64,000 nt of DNA from contig CALYPL010000011.1 in NCBI GenBank assembly GCA_945273835.1, positions 1 to 64,000 on the forward strand, read 5' to 3'. Numbering within the stretch: position 1 is the stretch's first letter; each line of letters opens with the position of its first letter. The translations under genes and the position numbers were made by a program. This document shows, in pieces, positions 1 through 10,021 of the stretch. The notes under the pieces were generated by a model. That model had not been told where the DNA came from. It was given only the letters and a program-made list of their open reading frames with translations, and searched no databases. The DNA comes from an uncultured Dysgonomonas sp. (GTDB lineage: Bacteria > Bacteroidota > Bacteroidia > Bacteroidales > Dysgonomonadaceae).

Positions 1-43
1 GCTGTAATTTATTTAATTACAACGTTTTACAAGTTTATTTCTG

Positions 44-116
44 TGGTGCCACCAGGAATCGAACCGGGGACACAAGGATTTTCAGTCCTTTGCTCTACCA
101 ACTGAGCTATGGCACC
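44..116 (-). tRNA. tRNA-Phe (anticodon GAA)
   Basis: The minus strand folds into a complete 73-nt cloverleaf. A 7-bp acceptor stem starts GGTGCCA and closes with TGGCACC, the D arm contains AGTTGGTA, the anticodon stem AAGGA/TCCTT encloses the loop CTGAAAA with anticodon GAA, and the T loop is TTCGATT. The discriminator base is A, and CCA is not encoded (CAG follows). A consensus promoter lies just upstream on the same strand. Confidence 0.97.
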
Positions 117-134
117 ATCGCTTGATTGCGAGTG

Positions 135-165
135 CAAAGATATTACAATTTTTGCATTCTCCAAA
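135..165 (-). promoter_or_regulatory. Bacteroidetes-type promoter of tRNA-Phe
   Basis: Read on the minus strand, TTTG (162-165) is followed after exactly 19 nt by TATCTTTG (135-142). This fits the primary sigma-factor consensus of Bacteroidetes, TTTG-N19-21-TAnnTTTG. Transcription would begin near 128, about 12 nt before the mature tRNA. Nothing else is apparent in 166-290. Confidence 0.75.
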
Positions 166-290
166 TTTATATCAAGAAAATATAAGGCGTAAAACCAATT
201 TGATTGATGCTAATGTTCATGTTTGTTTAGTATCATATTGTTAATGAGGAGGGTAGTCTTGTGGATATAAATTTTTATATAGCTCAAAAA

Positions 291-3200
291 TCACATCAGA
301 TTGGCTGAAAGAAATTTTTTCATCAATTCTTTATCTAATCCTCTGTGGCGAATATACATTTCAAGCTGATCGTTTGCAATTGTTCCGACTGTGAAGTATT
401 TGGCTTCGGGATTACCGATTATTATGCCGCTAACCGAAGCATTAGGGAACATTATGCCGTTGTCAGTCAGTTCAACACCAATTTCTTCGGAGTGAAGTAA
501 TTCTTTATTCAGCAAGAAATTGATTGTCTGGTCAGGTATGGATGGATAACCAACAGCCGGGCGTATGCTTTTATATTTCATGGCAAACATATCTTTTATG
601 CTGAGTTCTTCATCAGCCGCAAAGCCCCAATAGTGACGTCTTATCCTGCAATGAAGCCATTCTGTGGTTGCTTCGGCAAGACGATCTAATACTGATTTTA
701 GCAAAAAGAGGTGATATTCATCGCCCTCACGTTCATATTTATCAAGCAATTCATTCGCTCCCGCACCTGCGGTAACGGTAAATGCTCCTACAAAATCTTT
801 TTTGTTTGATGATAACGGTGCGACGTAGTCGCACAGCGAAAGGTAGGTGTCTTTTTCATTCTTCTTTTGTTGCCGAAGCATCGGGAAACAGATGTCGTTA
901 ATAAACAGGCATTCGTTATCACTATACGCAGGATATATGCCGAACACTGCCCGAATATAATCAGCCTTATTATATTCTAATTGATCGAGCATTTTGACGG
1001 CATCCTGATAAAGGCTGTATGCCTGACGAGCTTTTTCCCATTCTTCTGGTTGAAACGATTCTACCCAAGCAGCTTCACAAGCGGGGCATTTATCGATGTT
1101 TTGTACTGTATGGAAACGTGCGGATAAATTCCATGAGTGGAAAAAGAATTTCCAATCTATGTAAGGGATAATATCTCCAATCGGAATATTTTTTAATACC
1201 ATGCGTTCTTTCGCATTCGGTATTTTAGGCTGATAAGTCGTCCAGTCTATTTTCTGACCTTTATTCATAGCTTCATCAATCGGTATCAGCTCAATTTTCT
1301 TATCATTTGCCGAATCACGAAGGGACGAATATTCATCTTTTATTTGTTTGATAAATTCGTCTTTAGTGGCCGGATTGATAAGTTTGCTTACGGCCGAAGG
1401 GGTTTGCGATGCGTCTTTTACATAGACAACTGTTCCGTTTTTATATTTCGGGTCTATTTTTATGGCAGTATGTAACTTAGAGGTTGTGGCTCCACCGATC
1501 ATAAGAGGTATTGTAAATCCTGCTTTTTCCATTTCCTGAGCAACAATGCTCATCTCTTCTAATGAGGGGGTAATAAGTCCGCTAAGACAGAGAATATCAG
1601 GTTTCTCTTCTTTAACTTTCTGTATGATTACTTCGGGTGGGGTCATAACGCCTAAGTCTATAACCTCGTAATTATTACACGCCAATATTATGGCTACGAT
1701 GTTTTTCCCTATATCATGTACGTCGCCTTTGACGGTGGCAATAATTAGTTTTCCCGCTTTGTTGCTGCCTGACGATGATGCTTTCTGAACTTCAAGCACA
1801 GGCTGGAGTATGGCAACAGCCTGTTTCATGGTGCGTGCGGTTTTTACAACCTGCGGGAGAAACATTTTGCCTGCTCCGAAAAGATCACCGACTTTATTCA
1901 TTCCGTCCATTAACGGTTTGTCAATAATATCAACGGCTTTAGGATAAACCTTTATAGCTTCAGCAAGATCTTCTTCCAAATAATCGTTTATACCTTTCAA
2001 AAGAGCATATTGTAAACGTTCATCAAGCGGATAGCTTCGCCATTCTTCAATTTTAGGTTCGGAAGATTTGCCTGACGAATCATTTTTTACTTTTTCAGCA
2101 TAATTGATAAGCTCGTCAGTAGCATCAGCACGTCTGTTCAGAATTACATCTTCTACCAAATTCCTCAAATCAGTGGGTATATCGTCGTATATTATTGATT
2201 CGGAGGGGTTGACGATCCCCATATCCATTCCTTTATTAATAGCGTGATAAAGAAAGACGGAGTGCATCACTTCGCGCACGTAATTATTTCCCCTGAACGA
2301 GAATGAAAGGTTGCTTATTCCACCGCTTATTTTCGCATGTGGCAGATTGCTTTTTATCCATTCAATTGTTTTCAGAAAATCAACGGCATAATTTCGATGC
2401 TCGTCAATACCGGTGGCAATGGCAAGCACATTCGGATCGAAAATTATATCGTATGGATTAAAGCCGTCATTGATTAATAATTTATATGCTCGACCGCAAA
2501 TTTCTATGCGACGCTCGTAAGTGTCGGCTTGTCCTTTTTCATCAAAAGCCATCACTATGACAGCTGCTCCGTACGAGTTGATCAGTCGGGCTTCACGCAG
2601 AAATTCTTCTTCACCGTTTTTCAACGATATAGAGTTGACAATGGGTTTACCCTGCACACATTTCAAACCGGCTTCCAATACTTCCCATTTCGAAGAGTCA
2701 ATCATAAAAGGAACGCGCGAAACATCGGGGTCTGAAGCCATGAGGTTGAGGAAGGTGGTCATTTCTTTTACACCATCCAATAAACCTTCATCCATGTTCA
2801 CATCAATCACCTGAGCACCATCTTCCACTTGCTTGCGGGCAATGGTAAGCGCTTCTTCATAATTCTGTTCTTTAATCAGCCGCAAAAACTTGCGCGACCC
2901 CGCAACGTTACAGCGTTCGCCTATATTTATGAAATTATTTTCGGGCTTGACTTCCAATAATTCTAAACCCGATAGCCACATACAATTATGAGGTTCGGCA
3001 GGTATGTGCGGTTTTGCACCCTTAACAAGTTCAGTATATTGAGCAATATGTTCGGGAGTAGTTCCGCAACACCCACCTACGATGTTTACAAGACCTTCAT
3101 TTATATATTCTTTGATCTGACGAGCCATTTTTTCGGGCGTTTCGTCATATTCTCCGAATTGGTTGGGTAGTCCGGCATTCGGATAAGCTGAAATATATGA

Positions 3201-3986
3201 TGGCGCGATGCGTCCAAGCTCTTTCAAAAAAGGTTTCATTTCCGTTGCGCCGAACGAACAATTTAATCCGATGGATAGATAATCAAGATGACTGACTGAT
3301 GCGAGAAATGCTCCGATTGTCTGCCCTGAAAGTGTGCGTCCCCCTTTATCTGATAGGGTAACCGAAATCATGACAGGTGTGTTAATCTTTTTCTCTTCGC
3401 AAACCTGTTCGTATGCAAATAATGCCGCCTTAGCATTGAGGGTATCAAATATTGTTTCAATAAGCAGTAAATCCACACCACCTTCAATCAGCCCTTCAAT
3501 CTGTTCTTTGTAGGCGATCCGTAAATCATCGAAAGTCACGGCACGGAAAATCGGATTTTCTACTTTCGGACTCATTGATGCGGTTTTGTTTGTCGGACCG
3601 ATGGAGCCTGCAACAAATCGAGGTTTGTCGGGAGTGAGCCTTGTATAATGATCGGCGGCACGTCGGGCAATTTGTGCTGCTGCTACATTAATCTCTTTAG
3701 CAAATGCTTGCATATCATAGTCTTGCTGCGATATTGTGGTAGCATTGAAAGAGTTAGTCTCAATAATATCCGCACCCGCTTCGAGGTATTTACAATGAAT
3801 TTCTTCAATTATATCAGGCCGTGTAAGGCTCAATAAGTCGTTATTTCCTTTAAGTAAAACGGTAGAATCGGCAAAACGTATCCCTCTGAAGTCGTCTTCA
3901 GTAAGTTTATATTTTTGTATCAGGCTGCCCATTGCTCCGTCGAGAATCAGTATGCGTTTGCGGAGTAAATCTCTTATATCTGTCAT
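291..3986 (-). CDS. metH: Cobalamin-dependent methionine synthase MetH
   Basis: MetH transfers a methyl group from 5-methyltetrahydrofolate through cobalamin to homocysteine, giving methionine and tetrahydrofolate in the cytoplasm. All four modules are present in the 1231 residues, which is the normal full length. The homocysteine domain has its zinc ligands in GLNCSF (near 243) and GGCCGTTP (near 305). The pterin domain starts at NIGERCNVAGS (near 355). The B12 cap and Rossmann domain carries DVHDIGKN, whose His (near 757) ligates cobalt. The C-terminal SAM-binding reactivation domain contains RPAVGYP (near 1145). The gene starts at an ATG and stands alone, converging on tRNA-Phe, which is on the same strand downstream. 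I looked for a B12 riboswitch in the short leader and found none; a TATATTTG -7 box lies at 4070-4077. The enzyme makes the cell dependent on B12, which fits the riboswitch-controlled lipoprotein at 41.6 kb. Confidence 0.98.
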   Translation of the reverse strand: MTDIRDLLRKRILILDGAMGSLIQKYKLTEDDFRGIRFADSTVLLKGNNDLLSLTRPDIIEEIHCKYLEAGADIIETNSFNATTISQQDYDMQAFAKEINVAAAQIARRAADHYTRLTPDKPRFVAGSIGPTNKTASMSPKVENPIFRAVTFDDLRIAYKEQIEGLIEGGVDLLLIETIFDTLNAKAALFAYEQVCEEKKINTPVMISVTLSDKGGRTLSGQTIGAFLASVSHLDYLSIGLNCSFGATEMKPFLKELGRIAPSYISAYPNAGLPNQFGEYDETPEKMARQIKEYINEGLVNIVGGCCGTTPEHIAQYTELVKGAKPHIPAEPHNCMWLSGLELLEVKPENNFINIGERCNVAGSRKFLRLIKEQNYEEALTIARKQVEDGAQVIDVNMDEGLLDGVKEMTTFLNLMASDPDVSRVPFMIDSSKWEVLEAGLKCVQGKPIVNSISLKNGEEEFLREARLINSYGAAVIVMAFDEKGQADTYERRIEICGRAYKLLINDGFNPYDIIFDPNVLAIATGIDEHRNYAVDFLKTIEWIKSNLPHAKISGGISNLSFSFRGNNYVREVMHSVFLYHAINKGMDMGIVNPSESIIYDDIPTDLRNLVEDVILNRRADATDELINYAEKVKNDSSGKSSEPKIEEWRSYPLDERLQYALLKGINDYLEEDLAEAIKVYPKAVDIIDKPLMDGMNKVGDLFGAGKMFLPQVVKTARTMKQAVAILQPVLEVQKASSSGSNKAGKLIIATVKGDVHDIGKNIVAIILACNNYEVIDLGVMTPPEVIIQKVKEEKPDILCLSGLITPSLEEMSIVAQEMEKAGFTIPLMIGGATTSKLHTAIKIDPKYKNGTVVYVKDASQTPSAVSKLINPATKDEFIKQIKDEYSSLRDSANDKKIELIPIDEAMNKGQKIDWTTYQPKIPNAKERMVLKNIPIGDIIPYIDWKFFFHSWNLSARFHTVQNIDKCPACEAAWVESFQPEEWEKARQAYSLYQDAVKMLDQLEYNKADYIRAVFGIYPAYSDNECLFINDICFPMLRQQKKNEKDTYLSLCDYVAPLSSNKKDFVGAFTVTAGAGANELLDKYEREGDEYHLFLLKSVLDRLAEATTEWLHCRIRRHYWGFAADEELSIKDMFAMKYKSIRPAVGYPSIPDQTINFLLNKELLHSEEIGVELTDNGIMFPNASVSGIIIGNPEAKYFTVGTIANDQLEMYIRHRGLDKELMKKFLSANLM

Positions 3987-4069
3987 TATTTCTATTGAAT
4001 CTTTTATTATCCCGAATTATTAAAGTCAATGCCTCATAAAACTAAATAAAGCTTTATAAGCATTATATT

Positions 4070-4077
4070 CAAATATA
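4070..4077 (-). promoter_or_regulatory. Possible -7 box of metH
   Basis: The minus strand reads TATATTTG, a match to the Bacteroidetes -7 element TAnnTTTG. It lies about 84 nt upstream of the metH ATG. No clear TTTG -33 box is found 19-21 nt further upstream, so this is only a partial match. Confidence 0.4.
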
Positions 4078-4125
4078 CAATAATTGGTTGTAATCCTGTA
4101 ATATAGTGTTAAATCTTTTAAATAA

Positions 4126-4158
4126 AAAGCATCTAACCGATTTCAGATCAGATGCTTT
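4126..4158 (-). terminator. Rho-independent terminator after aroA
   Basis: A 9-bp perfect stem, AAAGCATCT (4126-4134) with AGATGCTTT (4150-4158), is followed on the minus strand by a T-rich tract (TTTTTATTT). It sits 21 nt downstream of the aroA stop, so it should separate aroA from metH. Confidence 0.85.
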
Positions 4159-4178
4159 AATCATTGATAATTTTAATT

Positions 4179-5405
4179 CTATTCGGTTCTATCAATTACA
4201 AATCCTGCCTTGGTAAGATCATCCCAATAAGCCGGATATGATTTGGACACTACTCCCGGATTAGCGATAGTAATGCTTTCCGATTTTAGTGCGATAGGCG
4301 CAAAAGCCATAGCCATACGATGATCTTCGTAAGTTTTTATAACAGGATTATCTTCCGCTATACAGCGTTCGCCATCCCATTCCAGTATGCTGTTTTCGCT
4401 GTCACGTAGTATATATCCCAATTTTTTCATTTCCTGTTTCAATGCTTCGATACGGTCGGTCTCTTTTATTTTAAGGCTTTGTAATCCTGTGAATAAAAAA
4501 GGAATACCCAGCATACAGCAGGTAACGACAAAGGTTTGAGCCAAATCGGGTTCGTTTATAAAATTGTGGAAAAACTTTTTCGTAGGTTTACCTGATTTTT
4601 TTAAAATCACACCGTCGTTTGTGTATGATGTTTCGATACCCAGATCGGTAAATAGTTCCGCAACTTTTGAATCGCCCTGCATGCTGTCTTTGAATAAGCC
4701 TTTGAGTTCGATATGGGCATCTTCCGAGAGTGCGGCTATTTCGTACCAATAAGATGCTGCCGACCAGTCGGCTTCAACTATGTAATGTACAGGCTTATAT
4801 TCTTCGGGGTAGACTTTGATTGTATTTCCTTCCCAATGGGCTTTTACGCCATATTCAGCCATCATACCAAGTGTTAGCCGGATATAAGGAACCGATATAA
4901 CGTTTCCTTCCAGATGGATGGTCAGCCCTTTGGTCATAACCGGTGCAATCATAAGCAAAGCGGATATAAATTGTGAGCTTACTTCGCCTGAAAGGTATAT
5001 TGTGCCTCCATCAAGTGCCGATCCTTTAATCTTGAGGGGTGGACAACCCATTTTGCCCAAGTATTCTATGCGCGCACCGAGTGAGGTTAAGGCATCTACT
5101 AAAATATTTATGGGGCGTTCTTTCATCCGTTCTGTTCCTGTGATAATCCATTCACCGGGTTTGTGAGCCAGATAAGCGGTTAAGAAACGCATGGATGTTC
5201 CTGCTGCTTTTACATCAATTAAGTTGCTGCCATTCTTAAAAGCATCTATCATGACTCGTGTATCGTCACAATCAGAAAGATTCTCAATCGGGTAGGAGCA
5301 TTTGCTCAATGCATTGAGTATTAGCGCACGATTGCTGATGCTTTTTGATGTAGGTAGTGTTATGACCTGGTTTATCGATTTGGGAGAGGTTAGTTTATAT
5401 TGCAT
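4179..5405 (-). CDS. aroA: 3-phosphoshikimate 1-carboxyvinyltransferase (EPSP synthase)
   Basis: The enzyme condenses shikimate 3-phosphate with PEP to give EPSP, the sixth step of the shikimate pathway to aromatic amino acids. The 408-residue product (slightly short of the usual 420-450) has the substrate-binding motif LPTSKSISNRA with Lys21, then AGTSMRFLTA near 70, and DHRMAMAFAP near 365. Two positions differ from the E. coli-type pattern: Thr replaces Gly in LPxSKS, and Phe follows the MR of the second motif. I take these as lineage variants. The start is an ATG. The gene is bounded by terminators on both sides (ppc terminator upstream, its own downstream), so it is probably transcribed alone. 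Confidence 0.95.
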   Translation of the reverse strand: MQYKLTSPKSINQVITLPTSKSISNRALILNALSKCSYPIENLSDCDDTRVMIDAFKNGSNLIDVKAAGTSMRFLTAYLAHKPGEWIITGTERMKERPINILVDALTSLGARIEYLGKMGCPPLKIKGSALDGGTIYLSGEVSSQFISALLMIAPVMTKGLTIHLEGNVISVPYIRLTLGMMAEYGVKAHWEGNTIKVYPEEYKPVHYIVEADWSAASYWYEIAALSEDAHIELKGLFKDSMQGDSKVAELFTDLGIETSYTNDGVILKKSGKPTKKFFHNFINEPDLAQTFVVTCCMLGIPFLFTGLQSLKIKETDRIEALKQEMKKLGYILRDSENSILEWDGERCIAEDNPVIKTYEDHRMAMAFAPIALKSESITIANPGVVSKSYPAYWDDLTKAGFVIDRTE

Positions 5406-5538
5406 TGCTGAAAATGTTGTTGTTAGCTATTGCGAATTTAGTTAAAAAATTATGAGGTTAACTATAAATAAACATAGATTAATAAATTCCTCCGGATTGA
5501 TTTAGTAAAAAAATCACCATTGTTTTTTTAGTGAAATA

Positions 5539-5570
5539 AAAAAGGAGATAATTTATATTACCTCCTTTTT
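5539..5570 (-). terminator. Rho-independent terminator after ppc
   Basis: Stem AAAAAGGAG (5539-5547) pairs with CTCCTTTTT (5562-5570) around a 14-nt AT-rich loop, about 20 nt beyond the ppc stop. The A/T-rich arms supply the U tract on the minus strand. Confidence 0.75.
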
Positions 5571-5591
5571 ATATATGTGGTTTGGTAGGTA

Positions 5592-8246
5592 TCATCCTGT
5601 GTTACGCATTCCCGCGGCAATTCCTGAAATGGTGACCATTAATGCCATCTCAATGTCGTTCGGGTGGTTCTCATCTTTACGACAACGATATAGCAGTTCG
5701 ACTTGCAACACGTTCAATGGGTTGGTGTATATATTGCGCATCGCAATATTTTCAGCCAGTTCTTCCAATCCTTGCATCAGATATTCATCGCCTGAAATTT
5801 TTAGCGTGGTTTCAATATCTTTTTCTAATTGCTTTTGTAGCTTTTGACCGAAAGACAAATATTTTTTCTCCACCAAGCGGTCGTCGTAATATTCTGACAT
5901 GCGTGGGTCGGCTTTGGCAAAAACCATTTCGAGCATGCTGATGCGTGTTCCGAAGAAAGGCCAGTCTTTGTACATTGTCTTCAGTAGCTCAAGGTTTCCT
6001 CCGTCAATGACTTTCTGGAATGCCTGACCTGCACCAAGCCAAGCAGGCAACATAAGGCGGTTTTGTGTCCAACCGAATATCCAAGGAATGGCACGAAGGC
6101 TTTCTACTCCTCCTGTCGGACGGCGTTTTGCCGGACGTGATCCGAGTGGTAATTTACCGAGTTCTACTTCGGGCGTAGCTTGATAGAAATATGGGACGAA
6201 GTCGGGATTTTCTTTTACAATGCCTTGGAATATTTTACATGAGTATTCTGCCATTTCATCCATTATCTTTCTCCACTCCGGTTTAGGTGCCGGAGGTGGC
6301 AATAGATTGGCTTCCATGATTGCTTCGGTATATAGGGATAGTGTTTTGATCGCCAAATCCGGCATTCCCAATTTGAAACGTATCATTTCGCCCTGTTCTG
6401 TTACTCGAAGACCGTGTTTTAGTGATCCGGGAGGTTGTGAGAAGAGGGCTACTTTGGCAGGACCTCCTCCACGACCGACTGTACCTCCACGTCCGTGGAA
6501 AAGTGTCAGTGCTATGCCGGCGTCTTCGCAAGTTTTTATCAAGGCTTCCTGAGCACCGTATTGTGCCCAACCTGCGGCAAGCGGTCCGGCGTCTTTAGCG
6601 GAGTCGGAGTAGCCAATCATTATCATTTGCTTGTTGCCGATTGTTCCTCTGTACCAGTTTATGCTGAATAGTTGTTGCATAATAATGTTTGCATTGTTGA
6701 GGTCGTTCAAAGTCTCGAACAATGGGGTAACCGGTAGGAAGTATGGGCAATTGTTTTCTTTAAGGAGCAGATATACGGCTAATATATCTGAAGGTGTGCG
6801 TGTCATCGAAATTACGTAAGTCGGTATCGCTCCTTCGGGTGTTTCTGCGATGACTTTGTATGTGTCGAGTACTTCTTTAGTTTCGGCGCTTGGTTCCCAG
6901 TTTGAAGGGATAAGGGGACGTTTGGAGCTAAGCTCTTTAATCAAGAAGGCTTGTTTGTCTTCTTCCGACCAATTTTCGTAATCGCCAAGTCCTAAGTAGC
7001 GAGTGATTTCGGACAGGGCTTCTGTGTGGCGAGTGCTTTCCTGACGTACGTCAATTTGTACGAGGGTAACTCCGAAACATTTTATACGGCGCAACGTATC
7101 AAGTAACTTGTCGTTGGCGATAATTTCCATCTTGCATTGGCACAAAGATTTGTAGGTCTCATAGAGCGGTTGCCACAACTGATTGTTGTCCCAGATAATA
7201 TCATCTGTGCGTTCAACATTTTTTCCGTCAATGGCATCTTCAAGATAGACGATAGTCTTTTTCATCTGAGAGCGAAGTCGTTTCATCAACTCGCGATATG
7301 GTTCTTGAATATCGTAATCGTTAATATATTCTCTGAACTCATTGGTACAGTTTGCCATAGAAAGTTCTTTCACCAAGATTTCTATGTCTTCGAGGAATAG
7401 TTTGGCGGCACGGCGGCGGCTGTCTAATAGGACGGCTCGTGTTACTTTGGCTGTGACATTCGGATTACCGTCACGGTCTCCGCCCATCCACGATGAAAAA
7501 TGTATCATACGTGAATTCACCGGTATTTTGTAAGGCAGAACTTGCTGTATCTGTTCGTCAAGTTCACGTAAAAAATTGGGTACTGCTTCCCACAGACTGT
7601 TTTCAATCACGTCATATCCCCATTTAGCTTCTTCATTAGGGGTAGGGCGGTTTTGTCTTATCTCGTCGGTGTACCAGTATTGCGCGATTAACTGTTTGAG
7701 CCTGCGTAATATTTCGTCTTTCTTATAATCTGCCAAGTCATCATGATCGAGTAAAGCAAGGCATTCGTCAACCTGATTGAGGTTGTTTATCAGCGAACGA
7801 CGGTTTACTTCGGTCGGGTGAGCAGTCAGCACTAAGTCGATTGATATTTCTTCAATTGCCTTGATAATTGCGTCATCACTCATATTGGCGGCTTTGAGCT
7901 TCTTGTAAATGGCAAGGAAGTTAACCGGATTTTCTGCTCCTTGTGCATGGGGCGATACTGTATTATACTGTTCAGCGGCATTTGTCAGATTCAGAAACTG
8001 GTTGAAAGCTCTTGCCACTGGTAAAAACTCTTTGTCTTTGAGGTTCTGAAGGGTTTTTACAAGTTGCTTGTGAGCTTCAATATCGCCGCTGTGTGCTGAT
8101 TTGGATAAACGGCGTATTGTTTCCACGAGATTAAGCATTTCTTCTCCCTGTGCATCCTTGATGGTTTGCCCCAGATAGTCGCCCAATAATTTTATGTTAT
8201 TGTGCATTAATGCTTGGATGTCTTCTTTTAAATTATGATAATCCAT
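5592..8246 (-). CDS. ppc: Phosphoenolpyruvate carboxylase
   Basis: Ppc adds bicarbonate to PEP to form oxaloacetate, feeding the TCA and succinate branch. The 884-residue product is full length. It contains the catalytic His motif [12 protein letters not shown] (His near 142), [11 protein letters not shown] (near 256), the glycine/arginine-rich catalytic loop [14 protein letters not shown] (near 585), and the conserved C-terminus ending MRNTG, which in this family lies in the active/allosteric region. The ATG lies 44 nt after the stop of a P-loop gene on the same strand, so the two are likely co-transcribed. An inverted repeat (8267-8295) spans the junction but lacks a U tract. The product works with malate dehydrogenase (16.7 kb) in the route from PEP to malate. 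Confidence 0.98.
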   Translation of the reverse strand: MDYHNLKEDIQALMHNNIKLLGDYLGQTIKDAQGEEMLNLVETIRRLSKSAHSGDIEAHKQLVKTLQNLKDKEFLPVARAFNQFLNLTNAAEQYNTVSPHAQGAENPVNFLAIYKKLKAANMSDDAIIKAIEEISIDLVLTAHPTEVNRRSLINNLNQVDECLALLDHDDLADYKKDEILRRLKQLIAQYWYTDEIRQNRPTPNEEAKWGYDVIENSLWEAVPNFLRELDEQIQQVLPYKIPVNSRMIHFSSWMGGDRDGNPNVTAKVTRAVLLDSRRRAAKLFLEDIEILVKELSMANCTNEFREYINDYDIQEPYRELMKRLRSQMKKTIVYLEDAIDGKNVERTDDIIWDNNQLWQPLYETYKSLCQCKMEIIANDKLLDTLRRIKCFGVTLVQIDVRQESTRHTEALSEITRYLGLGDYENWSEEDKQAFLIKELSSKRPLIPSNWEPSAETKEVLDTYKVIAETPEGAIPTYVISMTRTPSDILAVYLLLKENNCPYFLPVTPLFETLNDLNNANIIMQQLFSINWYRGTIGNKQMIMIGYSDSAKDAGPLAAGWAQYGAQEALIKTCEDAGIALTLFHGRGGTVGRGGGPAKVALFSQPPGSLKHGLRVTEQGEMIRFKLGMPDLAIKTLSLYTEAIMEANLLPPPAPKPEWRKIMDEMAEYSCKIFQGIVKENPDFVPYFYQATPEVELGKLPLGSRPAKRRPTGGVESLRAIPWIFGWTQNRLMLPAWLGAGQAFQKVIDGGNLELLKTMYKDWPFFGTRISMLEMVFAKADPRMSEYYDDRLVEKKYLSFGQKLQKQLEKDIETTLKISGDEYLMQGLEELAENIAMRNIYTNPLNVLQVELLYRCRKDENHPNDIEMALMVTISGIAAGMRNTG

Positions 8247-8290
8247 AATTTTTTATTTGGTCTTTTAATAATAGTATATGTGCTATGCTA

Positions 8291-10021
8291 TTATTTGTTT
8301 ATAATCTTAAATAATTCTTCGGCAGCCTGACGCGGTCCTTCATGGGTTTTACCGTCAACTGCAAGTTCTGTATAAATCTCACCGATTTTTACGTCTTCTT
8401 TTCTCATTTCGGTGAAATATTGACGTACCAGTTTTTCGGCAAGCGGTCTTTCTTGCACAGGTCCAAACGGATTGGCGAAGTAAGATGTGACAAGTCCTGT
8501 TTCTGTTGTTGTTCCTTTAGCTTTACGCGCACCCTGTTCGAATACTTTTATGGCATCGTCCAGATTATCGTATATGTGAATCTTTTCAGCTGATTCGGTG
8601 TAGTTATTGGCATAAAGGAAATAATCAACCGGATATCCTCTTGATATAACTTCGTAAGTAGAAATTGGTATGGTTACACGTGCGTTTACTTTATCGGGAT
8701 TCGAATATATACCCCAATCAAGTTGTTCGTATGCGTATGCGGGTTCAAGGTCATCAATACGTACGAAAGCTCCGATTTCAGTACCATAAGCTTTTATTTT
8801 GCCGTCAGCCTCTTTTTTTAAGAATCCCATATCATCGAATATTACACGCATATGTCTGATGTATGTTTCGTTGAGTGTACGGAATGCTTCGAGACTTTCT
8901 GATTTTCCGGCACCACTGTCTCCCATGATGATAATGTTTGATTCTGTACCGTTTTTGAGTTGTATGTTCACCATTGCACCGTGTATAGGCAGACAACCTT
9001 CGTCCATCTGCTTCACGTTATGTAATGTAAGCAACATTTTTTTCATGTAGCCGAAGTAGTCTACTTCATCACAATGGTTGGCATAACCGATCAGCATGCC
9101 GTTTTTCTTGTCTTTGTAGTAGAATGTACGTTTTTCATCGTATCCGTCGGGATAACCAAAAATGTAGATGATATCGGGACGTTTGCCTGTATAATCGTTC
9201 TCCTGAGCAATTTCAAACAGGTTGGCTAATCCGAAGCCCTGATCCATATAATCGGTATGGAAATAAACGAACGTAAGCATGCTTCCTACCCAGATAGGGA
9301 ATAAAAACCATTCATCTTCGTTCAGTACAATATTTTCGATGGGGTTGTTAGTGTGTTCATGAAATATACCGTCTCGTTTATTGCATTTGGTATATGTTAT
9401 GAACGGTGGTGTGAAAATCACTTTTGTTGTAAATGGGATATTTACTAAACCATTGTATTCGAGCGGACAGTTCCAGTTTATGTGGCTTATCATCAATCCT
9501 GCGTTAGCACCTGCGATAAACTCACGATACACGTTTTGCTTTGAGCCTTTGATTGTTTCGATTGTCCGACGATAGGTTGTCATGACCAATTCGCCGAAAA
9601 GGGTGTTTGATTGTGTGAACCTAACATTCTGCAAACCTTCTGAAACCGTGCGGTTTTGCACCACGGCAAAGCGTTCGAGCCTGCGCCAGAATGCGAAAAG
9701 CGAGTCAATAAGCTCAATAAACGAGTCTCTGTCGTCGAAGTAAACTTTGTACTTGTTATTTACATTCAGTATTTCATCGGCGTTACAAACCGCAAGCCAT
9801 TTAAACACTTCGATAAGGCTTGAGCCAAACTCTTCGTCGTTGTTAAATGCTGAAATATAATGGTTATAAACTATTTGTTCGTCTTTTTTCAGCTTCTGTA
9901 TAAATACTTCTACCACACGTCTGAATCCGTAACTGTTGAGCAGTTTTTGGCGAGTATCGCAAAATTTCTCCGAAAAGTTAATTATAGCTTTACCTTCGTT
10001 TAATGTAAATTCCTTCAACAT
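8291..10021 (-). CDS. PEP carboxykinase/HPr-kinase-like P-loop protein, function unknown
   Basis: The 576-residue cytoplasmic protein has no signal peptide. Its clearest motif is a P-loop, GDSGAGKSES (near 366-375), followed about 25 residues later by VIFDDMG, a kinase-2-like acidic motif that could bind Mg. The sequence GDSGxGKSE is the form used by HPr kinase/phosphorylase; true ATP-PEPCKs use GLSGTGKT. HprK and PEPCK share a fold, and automatic annotation may call such proteins PEPCK. The N-terminal 300 residues show no motif I recognise. The ATG is followed by an uninterrupted frame, and ppc follows after 44 nt. I infer a nucleotide-dependent kinase or PEPCK-like activity, possibly tied to PEP metabolism, but the substrate is not determinable from sequence. 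Confidence 0.55.
   Translation of the reverse strand: MLKEFTLNEGKAIINFSEKFCDTRQKLLNSYGFRRVVEVFIQKLKKDEQIVYNHYISAFNNDEEFGSSLIEVFKWLAVCNADEILNVNNKYKVYFDDRDSFIELIDSLFAFWRRLERFAVVQNRTVSEGLQNVRFTQSNTLFGELVMTTYRRTIETIKGSKQNVYREFIAGANAGLMISHINWNCPLEYNGLVNIPFTTKVIFTPPFITYTKCNKRDGIFHEHTNNPIENIVLNEDEWFLFPIWVGSMLTFVYFHTDYMDQGFGLANLFEIAQENDYTGKRPDIIYIFGYPDGYDEKRTFYYKDKKNGMLIGYANHCDEVDYFGYMKKMLLTLHNVKQMDEGCLPIHGAMVNIQLKNGTESNIIIMGDSGAGKSESLEAFRTLNETYIRHMRVIFDDMGFLKKEADGKIKAYGTEIGAFVRIDDLEPAYAYEQLDWGIYSNPDKVNARVTIPISTYEVISRGYPVDYFLYANNYTESAEKIHIYDNLDDAIKVFEQGARKAKGTTTETGLVTSYFANPFGPVQERPLAEKLVRQYFTEMRKEDVKIGEIYTELAVDGKTHEGPRQAAEELFKIINK

Noticed and set aside
3987..4125. Possible cobalamin riboswitch upstream of metH
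   Set aside because: I looked for the GCCACTG core and B12 box on the minus strand and found neither; the leader is too short for the aptamer.
8267..8295. Inverted repeat at the junction of the P-loop gene and ppc as a terminator
   Set aside because: AT-only stem, overlaps the stop codon and lacks a U tract on the minus strand, so read-through into ppc is more likely.
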